64,000 bases of DNA from Betaproteobacteria bacterium (lineage in GTDB: Bacteria; Pseudomonadota; Gammaproteobacteria; Burkholderiales; Casimicrobiaceae), in assembly GCA_016704895.1 (NCBI GenBank), contig JADIZG010000069.1, positions 132,684 to 196,683 of the forward strand, written 5' to 3'. A program made the position numbers and the translations under genes. Positions 8,230-17,274 of the stretch are shown one piece after another; within the stretch, counting starts at the first letter, position 1, and each line of letters begins with the position of its first letter. The notes beneath the pieces were generated by a model. That model was not told the DNA's origin, did no database searches, and saw only the letters and a program-made list of their open reading frames with translations.

Positions 8230-10077
8230 TCAGACCTGGTCCCAGGACTCGACGACGTCGTCGCGCACCTGCTCCTCGAGCAGCCGCTCCTGGGCCTCGA
8301 TCCGTGCTAGCAGCTCCAGCGTCTCCTGCGCGCGCGCCTGTGGCACGCACACGGCGCCGCTCTCGTCGGCCACCACGTAGTCGCCCGACGCGATCGCGAC
8401 GCCGTTGATCGCGATCGGCTCGTTGATCGAGCCGAACGCGAAATCGTTCCGGCTGCGCCGCGGGCACACGCCCACCGCCCACACCGGATAGCCGATCGCG
8501 CGAATCTCCTCGAGGTCTCGGCACGTGCCCCACATGATCGTTCCGCGGACGCCGCGGCGCTGCGCGAGGCGCGACGCGAGGCCGCCCCACGCCGACGCGT
8601 TCGTCGCACCGTCGAGGTCCATGACGACCACGTCGCCTGCCTTCATCGTCTTCAGCACGATCTCCAGCGGCTTGCCGACGCCGCCGCCGAAGCGATACGC
8701 CTCCGGGTCGTGCGACTTGCGCACGAACTTCACCGGCAGCGCGCGCCCGCAGACGCGCCCGACGCCTTCGCGCTGGGCCGCGATGCCGGAGAGCGCCCCG
8801 GCGATGCCGAGCTCGTCGAGCGCGTCGGAGATCGCCGACGTCGGATGCATCGCGAGCTGCGTGGCGAGGTTCAAGCCGGTTTCCATCGTCCCCGTTCCTC
8901 CTCGGTGATCCCAGGTCCGTGCGCGCATCGCGCACAGCCGCCGGCTCCCGACGTCCACGTCCAGCCCCAGTCCCGGCGCTTCGCCCAGCGCGAGCGTACC
9001 CCCTTCGACGCTCCTGTCGAGCAGCACGTCCCGCGCCGGATGGGGACCGATGCCGTATTCGAGCATGCCTCCCGGCGCGTCGACTGCCGCGAGCAGGTGG
9101 GCCGAGGCGAGGACGCCGGGCGCGCCGGTGAACATGTGCGGACAGTAGCGCATGCCGGCCGCGACGATGCGCCGGGCGAGCGGCAGGCCGCCGGAGAAGC
9201 CGCCCCACTTGGTGACGTCGGGCTGCAGCACGGCGAGCGCGCGGTCCGACAGCGCCGCATCGAACATCGCCGGCGTCACCATGTTCTCGCCGCCCGCGAG
9301 AGGCATCGGCGCCGCGTCCGCGAGCCGGCGCCAGGTGTCCGACGGGGCATCCACCGGGATCGGCTCCTCCAGCCACGCGAGCCGGTCCTCGCGAAGCTCG
9401 CCGATCGTGGCGATCGCCGCTTCGGCATCCCACGACGAGTTCACGTCGAGCATGAGCTCGCAGGCGTCGCCGACGAGCGCCCTGACCGGCCGCACCGCCG
9501 CGACGTGATCGGCGATCGCGCCCGACGAGCGCAGCTTGAACGCGGAGTATCCCCGCGCGAGGCCGCGCTCGACGGTCGGCCGGACGTCGTCCGCGCGACC
9601 GAGGCTCGCGTAGACGCGCACGCTGCCGCTCCGCCCGCCGAGCCACTTCCACAGCGGCAGGCAGGCCTTCCTCGCGGCGATGTCGTGGAGCGCGATGTCG
9701 ATGCCCGCGATGACCGCCGCGATCGGGCCGGACTCGCCGGACTGGAGCCGCAGGATGTTGCTCGCCGCGGTCATCGACGCCCACGCGTCGGCAGGCGACG
9801 CGAACGTGCGTCCGGCGAGCATCGGGGCGAAGACCTCGTTCACCAGGCGCGCGCGGTGGTGGATCCCGAAGCGCGGGAAGTTGCACCAGATCTCCCCCCA
9901 CCCCTCGACGCCGTCGTCGTCGCGCACGCGCACCAGCAGCGCGACGCTGCTGCTGAACGCCATGATCGGATTGGCGACCGTCCTGCCGAGCGGCATCTCG
10001 AGGGCCACCGGCTCGACGGCGCGGATGCGCAATGGGGAAGCGGCGGCGGCGGGCGCCACGGCAACGCCGGGATTCAC
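8230..10077 (-). CDS. Enolase-superfamily (mandelate racemase/muconate lactonizing) dehydratase fused in frame to an RraA-like aldolase
   Basis: One 615-residue open frame with two enzymes. Residues about 18-380 are a mandelate-racemase-type enzyme: KLR at 181-183 in the KxK position, Mg ligands Asp211 (LMLDVN), Glu237/238 (LEEP) and Glu264 (GGEN), then Asp287 and His314 as a likely acid/base dyad. This pattern fits sugar-acid dehydratases. Residues about 398-615 are an RraA/HMG-aldolase-type domain with WGGLASRLAQRRGVRG and GTCRD (517-521), a family that cleaves 4-hydroxy-4-methyl-2-oxoglutarate or decarboxylates oxaloacetate. GAGGAGG lies 9 nt upstream of the internal ATG coding Met398, so the aldolase can probably also be made separately, or a stop codon was lost. 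First gene of an operon with an SDR and a TctC protein, divergent from a LysR gene. Confidence 0.85.
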   Translation of the reverse strand: MNPGVAVAPAAAASPLRIRAVEPVALEMPLGRTVANPIMAFSSSVALLVRVRDDDGVEGWGEIWCNFPRFGIHHRARLVNEVFAPMLAGRTFASPADAWASMTAASNILRLQSGESGPIAAVIAGIDIALHDIAARKACLPLWKWLGGRSGSVRVYASLGRADDVRPTVERGLARGYSAFKLRSSGAIADHVAAVRPVRALVGDACELMLDVNSSWDAEAAIATIGELREDRLAWLEEPIPVDAPSDTWRRLADAAPMPLAGGENMVTPAMFDAALSDRALAVLQPDVTKWGGFSGGLPLARRIVAAGMRYCPHMFTGAPGVLASAHLLAAVDAPGGMLEYGIGPHPARDVLLDRSVEGGTLALGEAPGLGLDVDVGSRRLCAMRARTWDHRGGTGTMETGLNLATQLAMHPTSAISDALDELGIAGALSGIAAQREGVGRVCGRALPVKFVRKSHDPEAYRFGGGVGKPLEIVLKTMKAGDVVVMDLDGATNASAWGGLASRLAQRRGVRGTIMWGTCRDLEEIRAIGYPVWAVGVCPRRSRNDFAFGSINEPIAINGVAIASGDYVVADESGAVCVPQARAQETLELLARIEAQERLLEEQVRDDVVESWDQV

Positions 10078-10232
10078 GGGCCTGCAGGCCGCGGCGGACG
10101 CGAGACGGCCTTCCTTCGTGGGTGACCGATGTCGTCACGGTGACCTGCGGCGCCGATCGCCGATCGAGGGATTGTGGGCTGCCCCAACTTATCGTTCAAT
10201 GATGATCTCGTTATCTTGTCATACGATTTGCT
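10078..10232. promoter_or_regulatory. Divergent promoter region of the dehydratase operon and its LysR regulator
   Basis: The stretch 10175-10232 is AT-rich compared with its surroundings, as expected for back-to-back promoters. On the minus strand TTGAAC and CACAAT are 17 bp apart and could drive the dehydratase operon. LysR proteins normally bind such shared regions. I cannot define the operator with confidence. Confidence 0.45.
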
Positions 10233-11230
10233 ATGAGCAGCCGCGCCCCGACGAAACGACGCACGCCCGCGAAGCGCGCTGCGCGGCGCAGCCCGTACCC
10301 GCGGCGGTCCATCGAACCGACCGCCTGCGCCTGCGGCACCTGCGGCTGCTGGACCTCGTCCATCGACTGGGATCGCTCGGCAACGCGGCACGCGGGCTCG
10401 GCATCAGCCAGCCGGCGGCGACGATGCTGCTCCGCGAGCTCGAGGCGGTGTTCGATTCGACGCTGGTCGATCGCGATCGGCGAGGATGCCGGCTGACCGC
10501 GGCCGGCCGTTACGCGCTCGAGCGCCTCGCGATCGCGCTGTCGTCCGTCGAACGCGCGGTCGATGCGGCGAAGACCGCCGCGATCGAGCCGGTGCTGCGC
10601 GTCGGCTGCGTCCAGGTCGCCGGCGTGAGCGCGCTGCCGGCCGCGCTGGCCCGGCTGGAGAAGACGGGCACGCTGGGCAGGATGCAGATCCGGGAAGGCC
10701 GCGCGCGCGATCTCCTGGCGTCGCTGTGCGCGGGCCGGATCGACTGCGTGATCGGCTGGATGGACGAGTCGCTCGCCGACGCGCTGCCCGTCGGCCAGCT
10801 TTCCATTCAGCCACTCTGGTACGGGAGGATGCAGGTCGTCGCGTCGACGACCCATCCGCTCGCGCGGTCGCGCGCGGTATCCGTGACCGAGCTCGCCCGC
10901 TGGCGCTGGATCGTGCCTCCGCCGGAATCGCGCACGCATGCCGCCTTCGTGCGCCTGTTCGTCGGCAACGGCGTCCCGGCCCCGCCCGTCACGGTCGAGT
11001 GCTCCGCGCTGCACACGACGCTGCACCTGGTGAGCGCGACGCGGCTCCTCGCCGTCGCGCCCGACGCCGCGGTGCGCGAGTACGCGAAGCGGCGCATGGT
11101 CGCGCCGCTCAAGGGGCCGGCGCTCGACCTGGGACGCAACCACGTCTCCGTCATGACGCGGCGGGACAGCGAGGCGCTGCCGGCAATCCTGCGGCTGCGG
11201 GAAGCGCTGCTCGCGACCGCCGGGTCGTAG
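10233..11230 (+). CDS. LysR-family transcriptional regulator (probable frameshift near the start)
   Basis: About 330 residues. A winged helix-turn-helix (LRLLDLVHRLGSLGNAARGL, then GISQPAATMLLRELEAVF) sits near the N-terminus, followed by a periplasmic-binding-like effector domain from about residue 115 (PVLRVGCVQVAG). The helix-turn-helix frame has no good start just upstream. The ATG at 10233 begins a plausible basic leader (MSSRAPTKRRTPAKRAARR) in another frame, so a one-base deletion at about 10285-10305 is likely. An in-frame ATG at 10199 exists but lies in the promoter-like AT-rich segment. Divergent from the dehydratase-aldolase operon, which it probably controls in response to a pathway acid. 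Confidence 0.82.
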
Positions 11231-11293
11231 CCCCGGGCGTGCGACGGGCCGGTACGCCGTCGGCATCGCGGTGCCCGTCGTCCGGCGCCGGGC

Positions 11294-11322
11294 AAAAAAA
11301 ACCGCGCCCGGTCGGGGCGCGG
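11294..11322 (-). terminator. Intrinsic terminator of aceA
   Basis: Read on the minus strand: stem CCGCGCCC/GGGCGCGG (8 bp, 5-nt loop) followed by eight T. It lies 25 bp past the aceA stop and also closes off the convergent LysR gene. Confidence 0.9.
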
Positions 11323-11347
11323 CTCACCTGCCAGCTGCGGACGCGGG

Positions 11348-12646
<1,299 letters not shown>

Positions 12647-13218
12647 CGTCGTTCTCCCATCGTGATGTCGGACCAAGCCTGCCCCCGCGGGGCAGGCGTC
12701 GATTCGGTGGGGCACCTCCCGCCGTTGCCGGCGAGGCACGCCTCCACGCTGTGACGCCGGACGCGGCCCCAGGCCGCGGACGGGTCACGCCACGTCGCCG
12801 TCGGGGGTGGCCCTACGGCGGGGCGGGCTTGGGACGGGGTAACGAAACCAGGCCCTGCTTGCAGGCCGCCGTGGCTGTGACGCGCGGCGGCTTTTCGTGA
12901 CTGCCTCTACGCTACCAAACGATGACAGTGATGCGCAAGTCCTATTTGCGCACTGCAGTAGAAAAAACAGCGCCATTTCAATGCATTAGAAGTCGATTCC
13001 ATCAGGTGGAATCTTGAGCGCCAGGAACACCCCTCCTCCTGCTGCGGCGCGGACCCGACGACCGGCCTCGCAACTCGTTTCAAACGATCGATCGTCGACA
13101 GATAATTGATTTTATTGCGTTTCAGGCCAAAAGACGCGCGGCCGGGTCGGGGCGCGTCATTTCCGCGATGTGGCAGCGATTTTCGCAATCGTCGCGCCGC
13201 ATCCGGCGCACCGGCGCG
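12647..13218. other. Upstream regulatory region of aceA
   Basis: About 570 bp without a credible gene. 12660-12900 is GC-rich and contains short direct and inverted repeats (CCCGCGGGGCAGG-like). 12900-13130 is distinctly AT-richer and is the likely promoter/operator zone, including the inverted repeat annotated at 12932-12952. The beta-CASP gene ends at 13219 from the other side. Confidence 0.6.
12932..12952. promoter_or_regulatory. Candidate operator upstream of aceA (perfect inverted repeat)
   Basis: TGCGCAA-7 bp-TTGCGCA, with flanking CAGTG and CTG partly extending the dyad. It is 286 bp upstream of the aceA ATG in an AT-richer segment. The position and symmetry suit a regulator of acetate metabolism, but I cannot assign the protein. 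Confidence 0.45.
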
Positions 13219-14690
13219 TCAGCGCCAGGCGAGGTGGTGGCGGTCGCCGCGGGCGGGTGTCTCGATCGACGGCCAGTGCAGGCGCTCGCGCATCAGGTCC
13301 GCGAACGCCACCGACGTCTCGCGCTCGCCATGGACGACGAACACGCGGGCAGGCGGCGACTGGAAGCCTTCGAGCCACCCGAGGAGCCCGCTCTGGTCGG
13401 CGTGGGCCGACAGTCCGCCGATCGTGTGCACCGAGGCGCGCACCGGCACCGGCTCGCGGAACAGGCGCACCTCCTTCGCGCCGTCGACGAGCGCGCGGCC
13501 GAGGGTCCCGCGCGCCTGGAATCCGGTGAACACGACGGCGCACTCCTCGCGCGGCAGGTTGTGGCGCAGGTGATGGCGCACGCGTCCCGCTTCGCACATG
13601 CCGCTCGCCGCGACGATCACCGCACCGGCGCGGATCCCGTTGATCCGCATCGAGTCCTCGGGCGTCTCGGTGAACAGCAGGCGCATGCGCTCCGGATGGG
13701 CGACCTGCCACTGCGCGAGGTCGCGGGTCTCGCGATCGAGGATCGGCGCGTAGCGCGACGTGATCTCGGTGGCGGCCTTCGCGAGCGGCGAGTCGACGAA
13801 CACGGTGAGCGGAGGCACGCGCCCCGCCCTCGCGAGGTCGGCCAGCACGTGCAGAACTTCCTGCGTTCGTCCGACGGCGAACGCAGGAACGATCACGTTC
13901 CCGCGCGGAAGGGTCGTCGAGAGCACCGTCGCGAACTCGGCGAGCGTGTCGTCGAGCGTACGGTGCAGGCGGTTGCCGTACGTCGACTCGATGACGAGCG
14001 CGTCCGCGCGGGCCACCTTCACCGGATCCGGCAGCACGGGCCGCCCGGGCTGGCCGAGGTCGCCCGAGAACACGATCCTGCGCGCGTGCGAGCCCTCGCC
14101 CAGCTCGAGCTCGACGATCGCCGAGCCCAGGATGTGCCCCGCGTCCCGGAACGTGAACGCGACCCCGGTGCGACGGCGTGGCGCTCGCCGTAGCTCACGC
14201 GCTCGAGCAGGCGCAGCGCCGCCTGCGCGTCGGCGAGCGTGTAGAGCGGCTCGTCGCCCGCCTCGGCGTTGCGCCTGCCGCCCTGGCGCCCGCGCGGCCC
14301 CGGGTCCCGGCGCGGGCGCTCGCGCGCCCAGGCCGCGTTCGACTCCTGGATGTGCGCGGAGTCCGGAAGCATCACCCCCAGCAGGTCGCAGGTCGCGGGC
14401 GTCGCATGGATCGGCCCGCGGAAGCCGCGGCGCGCGAGCAGCGGCAGCAGTCCCGAGTGGTCGATGTGGGCGTGGGTCAGGATGACGAAGTCGATCGCGC
14501 GCACGTCGAACGTGAGCGCGTCCGCGTTCTTCTGGTCGCTCTCCTGTCCCTGGAACATCCCGCAGTCGACGAGGAAGCGCAGCCCGGCGGTCTCGACGAG
14601 GAACGAGCTGCCGGTGACCTCGCCCGCCGCGCCGAGGAACGTGAGCGTCGCATCGACGGTGGTGGCGGCGGAGATCGTGCCGCGGGTCAT
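13219..14690 (-). CDS. MBL-fold/beta-CASP RNA-processing nuclease (YSH1/CPSF type; one frameshift)
   Basis: Metallo-beta-lactamase enzyme of about 490 residues. The Zn motif HAHIDH is at residues 73-78 (LTHAHIDHSG). Later motifs include FSGDLGQ, ESTYGNR, FAVGRTQEVL (beta-CASP), ASGMCEAGRVRHHL and, near the end, SAHADQSGLLGWL and VVHGE of the RNA-specificity motif. The family includes archaeal/bacterial CPSF-like endo/exonucleases. The frame breaks at about 14155-14170 by one missing base, between YGERHAVAPG and FSGDLG. The ATG at 14690 has GGAGG upstream. It stands divergent from the cytochrome/sulfide dehydrogenase genes and its target RNA is unknown. Confidence 0.85.
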
Positions 14691-14857
14691 CGCGGAGCCT
14701 CCGGGTGCGCCACCTGACCGCGGAGCGCGGCTGCGCGGAATGGGTCTGACCAATCCATCATTATCAAGAAGGGTTATATCGCCCGGCTTTGCGGACGGCT
14801 ATCCTACGGCATCCGCAGGGCGATCCGGTCCGCGGCTGTCTTAGGAGGAGACACCTG

Positions 14858-15166
14858 ATGCGCAACCTGATAACGACGATCGCGCTCGCGGCCGCCGCCG
14901 CGCCGGCGCTGGCCCAGGCGCCCGACCCCACGCTCGCCCGCAACCTCGCGGCGACCTGTGCGAACTGCCATGGCACCAACGGCGTGACGCGCGGCAGCGA
15001 CGTCGAGCCGCTCGCGGGCAAGCCGAAGGACGAGCTCGCGCGCAAGGTCATGGAGTTCAAGCAGGGCAAGAAGCCCGGGACGATCATGCCGCAGCTCGCG
15101 AAGGGATACACCGACGAGCAGATCGAGCTGATGGCGGGCTGGTTCGCCGCGCAGCCGGCGAAGTGA
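14858..15166 (+). CDS. Class I c-type cytochrome, probable FccA-like partner of the sulfide dehydrogenase flavoprotein
   Basis: Small periplasmic monohaem cytochrome of 102 residues before processing. The signal peptide ends at about residue 20 (PALAQ). The haem motif CANCH is at 34-38 and the likely sixth ligand Met77 is in TIMPQLAKGY. TTAGGAGGAG at 14841-14850 fixes the ATG at 14858. The next gene starts 10 bp later and encodes the flavin subunit, so this is probably the electron-accepting subunit of flavocytochrome c; it matches one haem domain of the usual dihaem FccA. Confidence 0.85.
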   Translation: MRNLITTIALAAAAAPALAQAPDPTLARNLAATCANCHGTNGVTRGSDVEPLAGKPKDELARKVMEFKQGKKPGTIMPQLAKGYTDEQIELMAGWFAAQPAK

Positions 15167-15176
15167 GGAGACGGCC

Positions 15177-16463
15177 ATGACGATGCAAAGACGTGATTTC
15201 CTGCGCGCGGCCGGCGCGGCCGCGGGAGCGGCCGTGCTGCCGGGCTGCGCGACGATGGGCGGCGGCTCCGCAGGCAAGGTGGTGGTGGTCGGCGGCGGCT
15301 ACGCCGGCGCCACCTGCGCGAAGTACCTGCGGATGTGGAGCAACGGCGCCGTCGACGTGACGCTGATCGAGCCGCGCGAGGCGTTCGTCTCGTGCCCGAT
15401 CTCGAACCTCGTGATCGGCGGCAGCAAGACGATCGACTACGTGACGGTTCCCTACGACAACCTGTCGCGCCGCTGGGGCGTGAACGTCGTGCGCGACACC
15501 GCGACCGGCATCGACGTCGACAAGCGCGTCGTGACGACCGCCGGCGGCCGCAACCTGCCGTACGACCGCCTCGTGCTCGCGCCGGGCATCGAGTTCATGT
15601 GGGACGCGATCGCGTCGTACAAGGCGGACCCGGTGCGCGCGACCGGCATCGTCCCGCACGCCTGGCAGGCCGGCGAGCAGACGGTGCTGCTGCGCCGCCA
15701 GCTCGAGTCGATGCCCGACGGCGGCGTCTACGCGCTCTCGATCCCGGTGGCGCCCTATCGCTGCCCGCCCGGTCCCTACGAGCGGGCGTGCCAGGTCGCG
15801 TGGTACTTCAAGCGCGCGAAGCCGAAGTCGAAGGTGCTCGTGCTCGACGGCAACCCCGACGTCACCTCGAAGGCCGGGCTGTTCAAGAAGGCCTGGAACG
15901 ATCTCTACAAGGGCATCGTCGAGTACCGGCCGAACCACGTGCTGACCGACGTCGACCTCGCGACGAAGACCGCGAAGTTCGAGACGGCCGACGACGTCAG
16001 GGCGAGCGTGCTGAACGTCATTCCCCCGCATCGCGCGGGCGGCATCGCGCGCACGGCGGGCGTCATCACGGCGAACAACCGCTGGTGCGAGGTCGACTTC
16101 CTGTCGTACGAGTCGATCCGCGGCAAGGGCGTCCACGTGCTGGGCGACTCGATCCAGATCGCGCCCGGGATGCCGAAGTCCGGCCACATGGCGAACAACC
16201 AGGCGAAGGTGGCGGCGGCGGCGATCCTGCGGCAGCTCGGCGGGCAGCCGCCGATCGCGACGCCGATGCTGACCAACACCTGCTACAGCTTCATCACCGA
16301 CAAGGACGTCGTGCACGTCGCGTCCGTCCACCAGTACGACGCCGAGAAGAAGACGATGCTCGCCGTGCCGGGCTCTGGCGGACTCTCGCCGGCGATGAAC
16401 GAGCTGGAGGGCCGCTTCGCATTGAGCTGGGCGCAGAACATCTGGGCGGACACGCTCGGGTGA
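15177..16463 (+). CDS. fccB: Flavocytochrome c sulfide dehydrogenase, flavoprotein subunit
   Basis: Periplasmic FAD enzyme that oxidises sulfide to sulfur/polysulfide and passes electrons to the cytochrome subunit. It has 428 residues. A Tat signal (QRRDFLRAAG) is at the N-terminus, with a lipobox-like LPGC at 21-24. The FAD-binding GGGYAG is at about 39-44. Cys73 in VSCPISN matches the Cys that binds FAD covalently in Allochromatium FccB; Cys196 and Cys369 match its redox-active disulfide in spacing. GDSIQIAPGMPKSG is the second FAD motif. Coupled to the upstream cytochrome by a 10-bp gap and closed by a terminator at 16518. Residue matching is by eye against the family. Confidence 0.9.
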   Translation: MTMQRRDFLRAAGAAAGAAVLPGCATMGGGSAGKVVVVGGGYAGATCAKYLRMWSNGAVDVTLIEPREAFVSCPISNLVIGGSKTIDYVTVPYDNLSRRWGVNVVRDTATGIDVDKRVVTTAGGRNLPYDRLVLAPGIEFMWDAIASYKADPVRATGIVPHAWQAGEQTVLLRRQLESMPDGGVYALSIPVAPYRCPPGPYERACQVAWYFKRAKPKSKVLVLDGNPDVTSKAGLFKKAWNDLYKGIVEYRPNHVLTDVDLATKTAKFETADDVRASVLNVIPPHRAGGIARTAGVITANNRWCEVDFLSYESIRGKGVHVLGDSIQIAPGMPKSGHMANNQAKVAAAAILRQLGGQPPIATPMLTNTCYSFITDKDVVHVASVHQYDAEKKTMLAVPGSGGLSPAMNELEGRFALSWAQNIWADTLG

Positions 16464-16517
16464 CGGCGTGAACGCATCGCGGCGCTCGCGCGCCGACGGT
16501 GCGTCGCGGTGAACGAA

Positions 16518-16547
16518 CAGGGGCGCCGCGAGGCGCCCCTGCCTTTC
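16518..16547 (+). terminator. Intrinsic terminator of the cytochrome-fccB operon
   Basis: Perfect 10-bp stem CAGGGGCGCC/GGCGCCCCTG with GCGA loop, followed by CCTTTC. The T tract is short, so efficiency is uncertain. Confidence 0.65.
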
Positions 16548-16623
16548 GTGCCCCCCGCGCGGCCAACGGTGATGCGCGACGGCCGTTCGATTCCCGAACC
16601 GAGGGCGCCCGCCGGCCCGCCCG

Positions 16624-17274
16624 TCAGGGCTGCCCGGACAGGTACTCGGACACCGCCTTGATCTCGAGCTCGCTCATCTTCGAGGCGATCGCGTGCATCA
16701 CCTCGTTGTCGTTCGTGCGCTCGCGCGTGTTGAACTGCTTGATCTGCATCTCGAGGTAGATCGCGTTCTGCCCGGCGAGGCGGGGCAGCGTCGTCGTGCC
16801 GTGGCCCGACGCGCCGTGGCAGCTCTGGCAGGCCGCGACGCCGGACCAGCGGTTGCCCTGCAGGTAGACGTAGCGCCCCACGCCCGCGAGGTCCCAGTCC
16901 TTGATCTCGTGCGTCGTGCCCGGCTTCGCGGCGAAGTAGGCGCCGAGACTCGCGATGTCCTGCGGCGTCAGGTCCTTGACCATTCCGCCCATCGACGGGC
17001 TCTTGCGCGTGCCGCTCTTGAAGTTGGCGAGCTGCTTCGCGAGGTACTCGGCGTTCTGGCCGCCGAGCTTCGGGAACACTTCGCTCGAGCTTTCGCCGTC
17101 GGCGCCGTGGCACAGGAAGCAGCTGCCGCCGACGATCTGTTTCGCGCGCTCGAGGTCGGGCGCCTGCGCGAGCGCGGCGGCCGGGAAAGCCCACGCCGCG
17201 AGCGCGGCCATCGCGCCAAAAAAAGGCGCGACGCCGTGAGGCGTCGCGCCGTTCGTGGATCGCGCCCCCATCAT
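16624..17274 (-). CDS. Dihaem c-type cytochrome (cytochrome c4-like)
   Basis: Periplasmic electron carrier, 216 residues from the ATG at 17274. Two CxxCH motifs are present: CFLCH at 52-56 and CQSCH at 149-153, each followed by a likely Met ligand (SMGGM; NEVMHAIASKMS). The start is uncertain. From 17274 (ATGATG overlapping the clpA stop) the reading frame runs straight through the clpA terminator hairpin, encoding GATPHGVAPFF before the hydrophobic signal core. An ATG at 17211, after the T tract, gives a 195-residue protein with a signal peptide that lacks a basic end and has no ribosome site. Close to the FccAB pair, so it may take part in the same respiratory chain. Confidence 0.85.
   Translation of the reverse strand: MMGARSTNGATPHGVAPFFGAMAALAAWAFPAAALAQAPDLERAKQIVGGSCFLCHGADGESSSEVFPKLGGQNAEYLAKQLANFKSGTRKSPSMGGMVKDLTPQDIASLGAYFAAKPGTTHEIKDWDLAGVGRYVYLQGNRWSGVAACQSCHGASGHGTTTLPRLAGQNAIYLEMQIKQFNTRERTNDNEVMHAIASKMSELEIKAVSEYLSGQP
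17218..17250 (-). terminator. Intrinsic terminator of clpA
   Basis: On the minus strand, perfect 11-bp stem GGCGCGACGCC/GGCGTCGCGCC with TCAC loop, then seven T. It starts 21 bp after the clpA stop and overlaps the 5' coding end of the dihaem cytochrome gene if that starts at 17274. Confidence 0.9.

Noticed and set aside
12785..13188. Short open frames upstream of aceA
   Set aside because: 63-93 codons, no ribosome site, no similarity; the region looks regulatory.
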